DNA of 12,424 nt, taken from contig CAZEBF010000020.1 of NCBI GenBank assembly GCA_964510235.1, positions 1 to 12,424 of the forward strand, in the 5' to 3' direction. The DNA comes from CAYUUR01 sp964510235 (GTDB taxonomy: Bacteria > Patescibacteriota > Saccharimonadia > Saccharimonadales > CAYUUR01). A program made the position numbers and the translations under genes. This document shows, one piece after another, positions 1 through 8,215 of the stretch (within the stretch, counting starts at the first letter, position 1; every line of letters starts with the position of its first letter). The notes under the pieces are model-generated. The model saw nothing but the letters and a program-made list of their open reading frames with translations. It was not told the origin of the DNA and searched no databases.

Positions 1-2313
1 ATCATTGTTGGCGTCACCATTGTTTGGGGCAGCTTGTTCTTCTGTGTTGGGGGTGCCGTCATTGTCTAGGTCGGGGTCTTGGAAGGCGGCTAGATAGGTA
101 CGATAGGAGTCTCCGATCTTAGTAAAGCTACCGCCAACATATAGAGTGTAGCCGTCTGGCGAGAACGCAAGCGCAGCATTGGCACTTATTAAGTTCGGGT
201 TAAAGCTCGTGGCTTCACCCGTATTTATATCGAGTGCGGCGAGATTGTTGCGGGTTGTACTACCATTAACAGTATTGAAGCTACCGCCAACATATAGCAA
301 ACTCTTGGTTGCATCTACAGCGAGCGCGCTGACCGTACCACTCAAGTTAGGGTCAAAGCTGGTTACCGTACCGGTATCAGTGGATACAGCAGCCAACCGG
401 TTGCGAGTCACATTACTGTTGACCGTAGTGAACGAACCGCCAAAATACAAAACTTCAGAGGATTCATCGAGAAGCAATGTCTGCACGTTAGACCCAACAT
501 CTGGATTAAATGAAGTTACGACTCCAGTGGTCATATCAAACGATGCCAATTTATTACGCGTAACGTTGCCGTTGACCGTATCAAAGCTACTGCCTCCTAC
601 GTAGATCAGGTTATTTGGAATGTCGAGCGTTATGGCAAGTACCGTCCCATTAAGCCCGGCATCGAATGCTTTAACTGTTCCGGTGCCCGAATCAAACGCA
701 GCGAGACGAACCCGAGGAGTCGCCCCATTAACGGTGTCAAAATTGCCGCCGGCATATAGCGTGTCGGACGTCGGATCTAGAGCAATGCTATTGACTGTGG
801 CGCCGACATTCGGGTCAAAGGCAGTTACAACACCCGTACTGCCATTAAATGCTGCGATTCTATTTCTCGTAACATTTGTATTTACTGTGGTGAACGAACC
901 GCCTGCGTAGAGGGTGTCTGTGTCCTCGTCATAAGCCAATGAGTTGACCGTGCCGGCAACATCAGCATTAAAAGTAGGGTCAAGAACACCCGATGAATCA
1001 ATTCGTGCGATCCGATTGATAAATATCGCGCCGTAACGAGAAAAGTTAAACGCGCCAACGGCATAGACCTTTGATTGATCCTCTGAGAACGCCAATGCAT
1101 ACACTGTGCCACTCATGTTAGGGTTAAAGGCGGTTGCGACTCCAGTACTAGTATCGAATGCAGCCATTCTGTTACGTGTCGTGCCAGCATTAACGGAAGT
1201 AAAATTGCCGCCGACATATAGCTTATTTTTATCACCATTAAGTATGATCGCCTCTACATTACCGTTAAGATTTGGGTCGAAACTTGTAGCAATACCATTA
1301 ACAGTACTTATGGCGGCAACACTATTGCGTGTTGTCGCTCCATTAACGTTAGTGAAGTCGCCGCCAATATATAGCAAGCCTGTCGACGCATCCAATGCAA
1401 TGCTGCGAACGGCGCCGCCAGATACATTTGGATTGAACGCGGTGTTAGCACCTGTCAGCGTACTTACCGCAGCAACTGAATTACGAGTCACTCCATTCGA
1501 CATAGTGAAGACGCCACCTAAATAAAGCGTGTCAGACGTAGAATCAAGCGCCATTGTATACACATCGTCGTCAAGTAATGGAGAAAAACTAGAGGCCAGA
1601 CCTGTATTGGTGTTGATGGCTGCTACCTTTTCGCGAGTCGTACCACCATTTACATCCCAGAAATTTCCTCCAACATACAAAGTATTTACTCCCTCATCTA
1701 GAATCAGGGAATTTACGTAGCCGCTAACTCCCGCATCAAAACTTGTGGCAATTCCGGTAGTCCCATCGATCGCAGCAAGGTATTGACGATTCGTAGAGCC
1801 ATTCACAGTATTAAAATACCCCCCGACATACAGGATGTTGTTTTCCTGATCAAATTCTAATGCTCTTACAGTATTGTTTAGATTGGGGTCGAATGACAAA
1901 TCAAGCGAGCCGTCACTATTAATATGTGCTAACTTGTTGCGCGTCACTCCAGAAACGGAACTAAATTGGCCTCCTATATACCATCCTCCGGTACCATCTT
2001 GTACAGAAGCATAGACGGTTTGATTAGGGAATCCGAAGGTCGAGGGGGCCCCGGTCGATGCGTCAAAAACTCCACTCTTTGCAACATATGTCGGATTAAC
2101 TGTTGTGAAAGTTCCACCAATGTACGTTGATCCATCCGCAGTAGTTGTCATGGCATTTACACTAGCATCAGTGTTAGGGAAGCTCGAGTCTGGCGTATTA
2201 GAAGGTGCGGCGATAGCCTGACCAAAAGGTACAGCTGGCAGTACAAACGCAATAATGAGCCCAGTGACAACACTGAGCTTACGAAGCTTGCTGGAAAGTT
2301 CACGAAACACCAT
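1..2313 (-). CDS. Secreted 14-repeat beta-propeller (DUF5122/delta-60) surface protein, 3' end beyond window
   Basis: An open frame of 771 codons without a stop runs from an ATG at 2313 off the left edge. It starts with a signal peptide: basic residues (RELSSKLRKLS), a hydrophobic stretch (VVTGLIIAFVLPAVPF) and an AIAA cleavage region near residue 36. Residues 43-747 are 14 repeats of about 50 residues with the pattern SFDPN..G.V.a...d....LYVGG.F..VNG.TRN.lAa.d..TG. This matches DUF5122 (delta-60) repeats as I know them; 14 units fit two seven-bladed propellers. Residues 748-771 (DPDLDNDGTPNTEEQ...NNGDANND) resemble thrombospondin type 3/calcium-binding linkers, which in CPR proteins often lead to a C-terminal anchor domain; that anchor is not visible here. 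AGGTAAAC precedes the ATG as a modest ribosome site. Probably an exported or cell-surface protein for binding; the ligand is unknown. The frame is certain and the fold likely. Confidence 0.88.
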   Translation of the reverse strand, partial: MVFRELSSKLRKLSVVTGLIIAFVLPAVPFGQAIAAPSNTPDSSFPNTDASVNAMTTTADGSTYIGGTFTTVNPTYVAKSGVFDASTGAPSTFGFPNQTVYASVQDGTGGWYIGGQFSSVSGVTRNKLAHINSDGSLDLSFDPNLNNTVRALEFDQENNILYVGGYFNTVNGSTNRQYLAAIDGTTGIATSFDAGVSGYVNSLILDEGVNTLYVGGNFWDVNGGTTREKVAAINTNTGLASSFSPLLDDDVYTMALDSTSDTLYLGGVFTMSNGVTRNSVAAVSTLTGANTAFNPNVSGGAVRSIALDASTGLLYIGGDFTNVNGATTRNSVAAISTVNGIATSFDPNLNGNVEAIILNGDKNKLYVGGNFTSVNAGTTRNRMAAFDTSTGVATAFNPNMSGTVYALAFSEDQSKVYAVGAFNFSRYGAIFINRIARIDSSGVLDPTFNADVAGTVNSLAYDEDTDTLYAGGSFTTVNTNVTRNRIAAFNGSTGVVTAFDPNVGATVNSIALDPTSDTLYAGGNFDTVNGATPRVRLAAFDSGTGTVKAFDAGLNGTVLAITLDIPNNLIYVGGSSFDTVNGNVTRNKLASFDMTTGVVTSFNPDVGSNVQTLLLDESSEVLYFGGSFTTVNSNVTRNRLAAVSTDTGTVTSFDPNLSGTVSALAVDATKSLLYVGGSFNTVNGSTTRNNLAALDINTGEATSFNPNLISANAALAFSPDGYTLYVGGSFTKIGDSYRTYLAAFQDPDLDNDGTPNTEEQAAPNNGDANND
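73..2187 (-). repeat. 14 tandem coding repeats of about 153 bp
   Basis: The gene interior repeats with a period of 144-156 bp, most often 153 bp (51 codons). Unit lengths in residues, N- to C-terminal, are 48, 48, 51, 51, 50, 52, 51, 52, 51, 51, 52, 51, 51 and 46. On the plus strand each unit shows a (c)cgcc(a)acatatag-like block encoding LYVGG, followed about 40 nt before by an aacggt/attaac block encoding TVNG. Units 3-7 and 9-13 are closest to the consensus. Unit 8 is divergent (VYAVGAFNFSRYGAIFINRIARI), and units 1, 2 and 14 are shorter and degenerate, as expected of propeller ends or the junction of two propellers. Confidence 0.85.
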
Positions 2314-2349
2314 GTTTACCTACATACCTCACACTAACAGATTACTTAC

Positions 2350-2358
2350 AGTATAGCA
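2350..2358 (-). promoter_or_regulatory. Extended -10 promoter for the propeller gene
   Basis: Read on the minus strand, TGCTATACT is an extended -10 (TGn plus TATACT) about 37 nt before the ATG at 2313. The -35 position (CTGGTA at a 17-nt spacing) is poor, as is common with extended -10 promoters. A small hairpin (GCATA/TATGC, 2356-2370) overlaps it. I see no clear Rho-independent terminator after pgk, so read-through from the glycolytic genes is also possible. Confidence 0.5.
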
Positions 2359-2386
2359 TAAGGGGTATGCCGTACCAGGTTTTAGG

Positions 2387-3700
2387 CTAACTATCTTGGA
2401 GGACTTCGACGCCAGGCAATTTCTTACCGCTCATCAGTTCTAAGGTGGCGCCTCCACCAGTAGAAACATGATCAAACTGGTCGATTAGACCTTGCTGTTG
2501 CACGTAACCAACAGTGTCACCACCGCCTACCACGCTATATGGTCGATGGCCGTACGCGCCGAGCATGGCGTCAACAATAGTATCGGTACCTCGTGCAAAT
2601 GGCCCAACCGGCCCATGGCCTCTGATTGGCTCAACTTCTGTCACGCCCATTGTTCCGTTCCAAATAACCGTATGGGTCAGCTGCAAGCCACCCGCAATGA
2701 AAGCGCCAGAAAATGGTCCGATGTCTAGTAGTAATTCGTCGGCTTTAACGTGCGAAGCCTCACGCGGCGGTCGCTGCGGATAATGCTCTACGCTAGATAT
2801 AACGTGCGCGTCCCAATCAACAATGCGTGTTCGAGCTTTAGAGTCTATGGCAGTGGCCACTACGCCATCTTGTGGAATATAAAATGTGAACTGCTGTTTG
2901 GCCGCTTTAGCTCGTGCTTTCTCAATAATTTCTTTGGCGGTATGAACTTCGTCTTTTTCTACCAAACTTTTGCCCACACTAATTCCCTCGGCTAGTAAAA
3001 AGGTGTTGAGCATGGCGCCGCCAATTGCTACAAAGTCAGCCATATCAATGAACCGTTCCAAAATCTCAATCTTGTCGCTAATCTTTGCGCCACCGATGAT
3101 TGCAGCTAGTGGCCGTTCAGGCTGATGGATAACCTGCAAAATTGTAGACACTTCTTTTTCAAGTAACAACCCGGCAGCATTTGGTAGGATTTTTGGTACC
3201 TCTACTAATGAGGCGCTGGGATGATGTACCACGCCAAAGGCGTCTTCAACAAATATGTCTGCCAGCCCAGCAAGAGCTTTAGCAAAATCCTTGTCGCTAC
3301 TCTCCTCGCCCTTATGAAATCTCAGGTTTTCCAGTAACAGAATCTGCTTTTTCTTGAGTTTTTTTGCGGCCTTTTCGACCGTCTCACCTACGCAGTCAGT
3401 CGCAAACAACACTTCAGTTTTTAGCAGCTCAGATAAACGCTTGGCCACTGGTGCTAGACTAAGATGCTTGTCATTCTTGCCATCTGGCCGCCCCATGTGC
3501 GATATAATCACAATCTTACATTGCTGGTCTAGTAGATACTTGAGCGTCGGTAGCGACTGCTGAATACGATAGTCGTCAGCAATTGTACCGTCAGCCATCA
3601 AGGGAACGTTGTAGTCAGCACGGAGCAGTACTCGCTTGCCTTTGAGCAGAGTATTACGCACAGTCTTCTTGTGAAACTGTAAACTTCCAGACTGGCTCAT
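2387..3700 (-). CDS. pgk: Phosphoglycerate kinase
   Basis: 437 residues, slightly longer than typical bacterial PGK. It catalyses reversible phosphate transfer between 1,3-bisphosphoglycerate/ADP and 3-phosphoglycerate/ATP in the cytoplasm. N-domain motifs: RADYNVP (27-33), R45, SHMGRP (67-72), ENLRFHKGEE (124-133). Hinge and C-domain motifs: GGAKISDKI (203-211), IWNGTMG (346-352), GGGDTVG (392-398), STGGGA (413-418). The ATG at 3700 overlaps the pyk stop as ATGA, which fixes the start; an in-frame extension upstream would lie inside pyk and has no PGK character. Oddities: the usual DAFGTAHRAH segment reads DAFGVVHHPSAS (153-164), so the Arg that normally contacts the 3-phosphoglycerate phosphate is His160 here; WNGPMG has become WNGTMG; an insert-like stretch lies at about 288-318. 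Identification is secure; full activity is inferred. Confidence 0.96.
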   Translation of the reverse strand: MSQSGSLQFHKKTVRNTLLKGKRVLLRADYNVPLMADGTIADDYRIQQSLPTLKYLLDQQCKIVIISHMGRPDGKNDKHLSLAPVAKRLSELLKTEVLFATDCVGETVEKAAKKLKKKQILLLENLRFHKGEESSDKDFAKALAGLADIFVEDAFGVVHHPSASLVEVPKILPNAAGLLLEKEVSTILQVIHQPERPLAAIIGGAKISDKIEILERFIDMADFVAIGGAMLNTFLLAEGISVGKSLVEKDEVHTAKEIIEKARAKAAKQQFTFYIPQDGVVATAIDSKARTRIVDWDAHVISSVEHYPQRPPREASHVKADELLLDIGPFSGAFIAGGLQLTHTVIWNGTMGVTEVEPIRGHGPVGPFARGTDTIVDAMLGAYGHRPYSVVGGGDTVGYVQQQGLIDQFDHVSTGGGATLELMSGKKLPGVEVLQDS

Positions 3701-5130
3701 AATACGCGCACCTTGATTGTGTCGGTAGCACCAACAACTCCAGGGTATTGCCCAGATGCTGTCACAACTACATCGCCTTTTTTGAGCACCTTGCGCGACT
3801 GCAACCAATTAGTCAGCTTGGTTGCGGCGAGCTTGTCTACCGGACGAACAAATGCCTTTACGCCGTATACCAAGGCAAGCTGCTGGGCAACGCGCTCGTC
3901 CGGACTAACTGCAATCACCGGCATGCGCGGTCGGTGAATCGATATTTCAATTGCTGTGGCGCCCGATTTGGTCTCTGCAATAACCGCGCGTGCCTTAATA
4001 CGTGCGGCGAGGTCGATAACTGCAGAGCTAATCGCCGCCTGTCGAGAATATTCACTTCTAGTGCCAAAAGTTACTGTCAGGGGGTTGTTGGCTTCTGTGT
4101 ACTTGACCACACGGTGCATGACTTTGGCAGCTTCAATAGGATAGCGCCCATTCGCAGTCTCATCACTCAACATGACACAGTCAGCCCCAATAATAACCGC
4201 AGTTGCTACATCAGATACTTCGGCGCGCGTAGGCTCGGGAACTTCTGTCATGCTTGCAAGCATCTGGGTTGCCACTATGGTTGGTCTGCCATAGCGAATG
4301 CCAAGACCAATGATCCGCCTCTGTAATATTGGGACGGATTCTGGCTGCGTCTCAATCGCCAGGTCACCTCGTGCTACCATAACAGCGTCAGCTGCCTGTA
4401 TTATCGGTTCTAGGTTCTCAACTGCCGCCCTTGTTTCAATCTTTGCGATAATCTTTGCCGTACTGCCAAGATTCTGTAGCAGGTTTCGTAGTTTGTGAAT
4501 GTCACGATCATGCTGTACAAAACTGAGGGCAACATAGTCAACGTCATTGACACTACCGAATGCAATATCCTCGCGGTCTTTTTTGGTCAGAATATCACCT
4601 GCGAAGTCAGTGTCGGGCAGGTTAAGCCCTTTTCGTTTTATCAGAATACCGTCGTTCTCAGCTCGAGTATGGACAACACCGCTAGCAACTGATGTCACCA
4701 TGGCTCGTACTTTACCGTCATATAGGAACATTTGCTCACCACGCTTCATTTTCTTTGACAGGTCATATTGGACCGGGATAATACCATCCTTTTCGTAATT
4801 TGCCTGATATGCAAATCGGAGTTGCTGACCTAGACTAACATTAATAACACCATCGAAATCACCTAAACGAATCTTTGGTCCTTGAAGGTCCTGTATTATA
4901 GCAACCTGCTTATGGAGCTCCTTGCTGGCTTTGCGTATCCAGCGTATCTGATCGAGTCGTTCCTCATGCGTACCGTGACTAAAGTTAAGCCTAAAGCCAT
5001 TGGCGCCAGACTCTATGAGCTTACGAACACCCTCGTAGCTATTGGTCGCTGGACCAATAGTAACAATAATCTTAGTGTGTAGATGATGTTCTATACTATG
5101 GTGATCTGAAAGTGGTGTGTGTGCCGTCAT
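3697..5130 (-). CDS. pyk: Pyruvate kinase
   Basis: 477 residues, the normal length for bacterial pyruvate kinase, which converts PEP and ADP to pyruvate and ATP. A-domain: TKIIVTIGPA (19-28), FRLNFSHG (46-53) with R47, N49, S51 and H52, and DLQGPKIR (81-88). The B-domain lid lies at about 89-172. The barrel resumes with KGLNLPD, TKKDREDIAFG, IIAKIET (K230, E232), VARGDLAIE (R254, G255, D256), VATQML (T288) and PTRAEVSDVA. The C-terminal domain (about 355-477) has TKSGATA and ends with a VTASGQYPGVVGATD segment. Deviations from the usual motifs are GDLAIE for GDLGVE, QMLASM for QMLESM and LSDETA for LSGETA; the core catalytic residues remain. The N-terminus is His-rich (H4, H10, H11, H15, H16, H18). 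The start lacks a convincing Shine-Dalgarno. Overlap with pgk and a 51-nt gap from pps suggest one transcript. Confidence 0.96.
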   Translation of the reverse strand: MTAHTPLSDHHSIEHHLHTKIIVTIGPATNSYEGVRKLIESGANGFRLNFSHGTHEERLDQIRWIRKASKELHKQVAIIQDLQGPKIRLGDFDGVINVSLGQQLRFAYQANYEKDGIIPVQYDLSKKMKRGEQMFLYDGKVRAMVTSVASGVVHTRAENDGILIKRKGLNLPDTDFAGDILTKKDREDIAFGSVNDVDYVALSFVQHDRDIHKLRNLLQNLGSTAKIIAKIETRAAVENLEPIIQAADAVMVARGDLAIETQPESVPILQRRIIGLGIRYGRPTIVATQMLASMTEVPEPTRAEVSDVATAVIIGADCVMLSDETANGRYPIEAAKVMHRVVKYTEANNPLTVTFGTRSEYSRQAAISSAVIDLAARIKARAVIAETKSGATAIEISIHRPRMPVIAVSPDERVAQQLALVYGVKAFVRPVDKLAATKLTNWLQSRKVLKKGDVVVTASGQYPGVVGATDTIKVRVL

Positions 5131-5181
5131 ACAAATACAAGTGTACCTATCTCGGTTAATCTTTACTAGAAGAAGTTAAGC

Positions 5182-7548
5182 TTACTTACGTGCGAGCTTG
5201 GCTTCGGTGGCTACAATATCTAAAGTCGTCTTCACGAGAGTATCAGGTGCGAGCGAGATGCTATCAATCCCTGTCTCGACCAAAAATCGAGCAAATTCTG
5301 GATAGTCTGATGGCGCCTGTCCGCACAAACCAATCTTTGTTTTGGTTTTGTGTGCGACTTTTACGACTTGTCTGATCAGTTCCTTGACGGCCTCGTTGTT
5401 CTCATTGTAGATATGCGCAACTGTCGAGTTATCTCTGTCGACACCTAGAGTTAGTTGCGTCAGGTCATTGGAACCGATAGAAAATCCATCAAACAACTCA
5501 GCGAACTGCTCCGCCAAAATAACATTAGAAGGAATCTCAATCATGACATAGACTTCAAAGTCATTCTTGCCACGCTTCAGGCCGGCCTTCTCCATAATCG
5601 ATAGAACGTTTTTGGCTTCGGTTAGGTCACGGCAGAACGGCACCATTGCCTTTACATTGGTCAGCCCCATTTCGTCTCGAACTTTTTTGAACGCTTGGCA
5701 TTCAAGTTCAAAGGCTGCTCGGTATTCTGGTGAATAGTAACGGCTAGCTCCTCGCCAACCAATCATCGGGTTGTTCTCTACTGGCTCAAATTGCGTGCCA
5801 CCGATCAGACCGGCATATTCGTTTGTTTTAAAATCACTGAAGCGAATAATCACGTCATTTGGGTGAAAAGCTGCGGCGATAATCGATATGCCTTCGGCCA
5901 ACTTGTCGACAAAGTACTCAGATTTGTTCTTGTAGCCCTTGGTTATCTCTTCTATCTTCCTGCGGGTGGCTGCGTCAGTGACTTTATCAAAGTGCAGTAA
6001 CGCCAGTGGATGGATCTTTATGTGAGAGTCAATAATGAACTCTTCACGCGCCAACCCTACGCCATCGTTAGGGATCATAGAATACGCAAATGCGTGGTCA
6101 GGCGAGCCGATATTCATCATCATCTTGGTCTTTGGTCGCTGCAGATTCTTTACGTCAGTGCGATTGACCTTGTAAGCCAACTTACCCTCGTAGACATAGC
6201 CATCATCACCTTCGGCGCAACTGACTGTTATCATCTGTTTGTTGGCGATTTTGCGGGTTGCGTCACCTGCTCCAACTACGCACGGGATTCCCAGCTCCCT
6301 AGAAACAATCGCTGCATGACAGGTACGACCACCTTTGTCGGTCACAATCGCGCTGGCTTGCTTCATGATTGGGACCCAGTCTGGGTCGGTCATGGTAGTT
6401 ACCAGAACATCACCGGTTTTGAAGGTAGCGATATCGTCTAGGCTCATAATCTTACTGGCGTGCCCGACACCTATTCGGCTACCGACACTGGTTCCTTGCG
6501 TCAGAACCTTACTCTTAGACTCCAGTTTGTATTCCTCGACAACGTTCAGATCTTTACGTGACTGAACGGTCTCCGAACGTGCCTGGACGATGTATAGTTT
6601 GCCGTCTTCTTCGTCCAACGCCCACTCGATGTCCATTGGCTTGCCGTAGTGATTTTCGATATCTAGCGCCCACCGAGCAAGAGTTTTGACCTGTTCGTCA
6701 GTTATCGAATATCGCTCTTGGTCAGCCTTTGACACAGAAACATTGCGCGTTCGGCTTAGGGACTGAGGCACCATCTTCTCTTTTTTGGTGCCAACGCGTT
6801 TCTTAAGGATAGCGAGTGTTGGCTTGAACACCACAAACTCATCCGGGCTCACACGGCCTTGCACAATATTCTCACCAATTCCGTAAATAGAAGTAATAAC
6901 TACCGCATTACGAAAGCCTGTCTCTGTATCGATAGTAAACATCACTCCGGCAGCTTCGCTCTTGACGGCCACCATTTGCTGAATTCCAACTGAAAGCGCA
7001 ACTTTCATGTGTTCAAACTTATTCTCAACTCGGTAGACAATGGCGCGATCAGTGAAAAGCGATGCAATACAAGATTTAGTAGCCTTGAGTACTTGCCGTT
7101 CTCCACTAATATTGAGATACGTTTCTTGTTGACCAGCAAACGAAGCATTCGGCAAATCCTCAGCCGTCGCAGACGAACGGACTGCCACAGTCACATTCTT
7201 ACGTCCACATTGTCGGCTCAGTTCTCTATAGCCCTGCTTGATCTCCTCGGCAAAATCAGCTGGGAATTTGGCCTTGGTTATTATCTTGCGGATCTTAGCC
7301 CCGCGCTTTTTGAGGTCTTTGAGGTTATGAATATCCAGATCTCGTAAGACTTCTTCAATCTCCACCCGAATTTCAGCTTTATCAAGAAAGTAGTAATAGC
7401 TCTCGGATGTAGTTGCAAAACCGTTTGGTAAGTTTATCCCTTTTGGTGCTAGGTGCTTATACATCTCTCCAAGCGAAGCGTTCTTGCCCCCAACCTCAGG
7501 GATGTCTTCGATGGCGATGTCTTTGAAAAATTTTGTGTATTTAGGCAT
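5182..7548 (-). CDS. ppsA: Phosphoenolpyruvate synthase (pyruvate, water dikinase)
   Basis: 788 residues, the expected full length. It catalyses ATP + pyruvate + water to AMP + PEP + phosphate. Domain order: an N-terminal ATP-grasp/pyruvate-binding domain (about 1-340) with GGKNASLGEM (20-29) and AVRSSATAEDLPNASFAGQQ (122-141); a swivelling phosphohistidine domain with GGRTCHAAIVSRELGIPC (406-423), H411 being the phosphorylated residue; and a C-terminal PEP-binding TIM barrel (about 470-788) with LAREEF (499-504), ENNPMIGWRG (591-600), GSNDLTQLTLGVDRD (692-706) and LCGQAPSD (741-748), including catalytic C742. All key residues are present. In the PPDK family it is closest to PpsA, since the PPDK-specific length and inserts are missing. 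The start is the ATG at 7548 with a weak upstream site. Co-directional with pyk and pgk, so it could support gluconeogenesis or, in reverse, AMP phosphorylation from PEP. Confidence 0.96.
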   Translation of the reverse strand: MPKYTKFFKDIAIEDIPEVGGKNASLGEMYKHLAPKGINLPNGFATTSESYYYFLDKAEIRVEIEEVLRDLDIHNLKDLKKRGAKIRKIITKAKFPADFAEEIKQGYRELSRQCGRKNVTVAVRSSATAEDLPNASFAGQQETYLNISGERQVLKATKSCIASLFTDRAIVYRVENKFEHMKVALSVGIQQMVAVKSEAAGVMFTIDTETGFRNAVVITSIYGIGENIVQGRVSPDEFVVFKPTLAILKKRVGTKKEKMVPQSLSRTRNVSVSKADQERYSITDEQVKTLARWALDIENHYGKPMDIEWALDEEDGKLYIVQARSETVQSRKDLNVVEEYKLESKSKVLTQGTSVGSRIGVGHASKIMSLDDIATFKTGDVLVTTMTDPDWVPIMKQASAIVTDKGGRTCHAAIVSRELGIPCVVGAGDATRKIANKQMITVSCAEGDDGYVYEGKLAYKVNRTDVKNLQRPKTKMMMNIGSPDHAFAYSMIPNDGVGLAREEFIIDSHIKIHPLALLHFDKVTDAATRRKIEEITKGYKNKSEYFVDKLAEGISIIAAAFHPNDVIIRFSDFKTNEYAGLIGGTQFEPVENNPMIGWRGASRYYSPEYRAAFELECQAFKKVRDEMGLTNVKAMVPFCRDLTEAKNVLSIMEKAGLKRGKNDFEVYVMIEIPSNVILAEQFAELFDGFSIGSNDLTQLTLGVDRDNSTVAHIYNENNEAVKELIRQVVKVAHKTKTKIGLCGQAPSDYPEFARFLVETGIDSISLAPDTLVKTTLDIVATEAKLARK

Positions 7549-7566
7549 ATTCTTTGTTGTTTAGTT

Positions 7567-7572
7567 AATATA
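7567..7572 (-). promoter_or_regulatory. Possible -10 box upstream of ppsA
   Basis: On the minus strand TATATT lies about 18 nt before the ppsA ATG in an AT-rich stretch. The -35 region at a 17-nt spacing (ACCGTA) is poor and no TG extension is present, so this is only a candidate. The alternative is read-through from the 181-residue gene upstream, which ends 89 nt before ppsA. Confidence 0.3.
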
Positions 7573-7637
7573 CTTTTAGTGTACTTGCTTACGGTTAAAA
7601 ATTCTAGGTATAGCGCGCACTAGTACGCAAACATCGG

Positions 7638-8183
7638 CTATAGACAGGAAGGGATGAAGAATCCCAAGATTGGCCCAGAAGAGGAGGTCACATTGGTCTT
7701 GCCATTGCTACCAGTATAAGATAGCTCATACCAGTTATTGTTCTCTAAGCCGTCAATGCTTGTAGCTTTGACTTGGTTATCCCACCAAACACCATACGAA
7801 GCCTTGTTTTGTTTGAGCGGCCCTGGGTTTCCACTTTGACCAGGCCCAAAACGTTTTATATAGACGATGCCATTGGAGTAACTTGACGGCTTGACAACAT
7901 AGCCCACAACGCTACCAACAGAACCTTGTTTGAAACAGAAACCATACTTTATCGCTGTATCTCCAGATCGAGCTGGAACGCTAATAGTCCAGGCCTTTGC
8001 TTTAGCGCTCTCTTCTTCTCGCTTAAGATACAATGGCGTAATCGCAATGCTTAGCAATAGAGCGACTACAATAAAGAGGGCCATTTTTTTGCCAGTACTG
8101 AGTGCCGTTATACGAGCTAAGAGGCTGTTTTGTGTTTTTGACTTTATTGGCTTTGTTGTTCGTTTTGTTCTTTTTTTTGGCAC
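7638..8183 (-). CDS. Single-pass membrane-anchored protein of unknown function
   Basis: 181 residues; I do not recognise the family. Residues 1-33 are Lys/Arg/Thr-rich and should stay in the cytoplasm. Residues 34-53 form one hydrophobic helix (ALFIVVALLLSIAITPLYL) with no obvious signal-peptidase site, and a charged linker (KREEESAKAKAW) follows. Residues 66-181 would be outside and form a Gly/Ser/Asn/aromatic-rich domain (YGFCFKQG, VVGYVVKPSSYSNGIVYIK, GVWWDNQ, WYELSYTG) that looks like a small beta-rich module. Only two Cys occur, C83 and C180, close to the domain start and the protein end, so a disulfide is plausible. The start is GTG, supported by AAGGAG seven bases upstream. It precedes ppsA on the same strand but has no evident metabolic role. 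A small pilin-like or surface adhesion module is possible but not shown. Confidence 0.8.
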   Translation of the reverse strand: MPKKRTKRTTKPIKSKTQNSLLARITALSTGKKMALFIVVALLLSIAITPLYLKREEESAKAKAWTISVPARSGDTAIKYGFCFKQGSVGSVVGYVVKPSSYSNGIVYIKRFGPGQSGNPGPLKQNKASYGVWWDNQVKATSIDGLENNNWYELSYTGSNGKTNVTSSSGPILGFFIPSCL

Positions 8184-8190
8184 GAGTGTG

Positions 8191-8196
8191 CTCCTT
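8191..8196 (-). promoter_or_regulatory. Strong Shine-Dalgarno fixing a GTG start
   Basis: AAGGAG on the minus strand lies 7 nt before GTG at 8183-8181. No in-frame ATG is nearby until Met34, which begins the membrane helix, so this site decides the start of the 181-residue protein and keeps its basic cytoplasmic tail. Confidence 0.8.
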
Positions 8197-8215
8197 GTTT
8201 ATTATGCTTATTTGC

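Noticed and set aside
179..1720. Several plus-strand open frames of 60-140 codons with repeated TVLKLPPTYS-like segments
   Set aside because: They are antisense reflections of the repeated propeller gene on the minus strand; their apparent repeats come from its 153-bp period.
3701..3808. In-frame 36-codon N-terminal extension of pgk
   Set aside because: It lies entirely inside the pyk coding sequence, has no similarity to PGK N-termini, and the ATG at 3700 gives a standard ATGA overlap and normal domain start.
7609..7642. TATAGC/GCTATA inverted repeat after the 181-residue gene as a terminator
   Set aside because: The loop is large, the stem is short and AT-rich, and no T-run follows directly on the minus strand.
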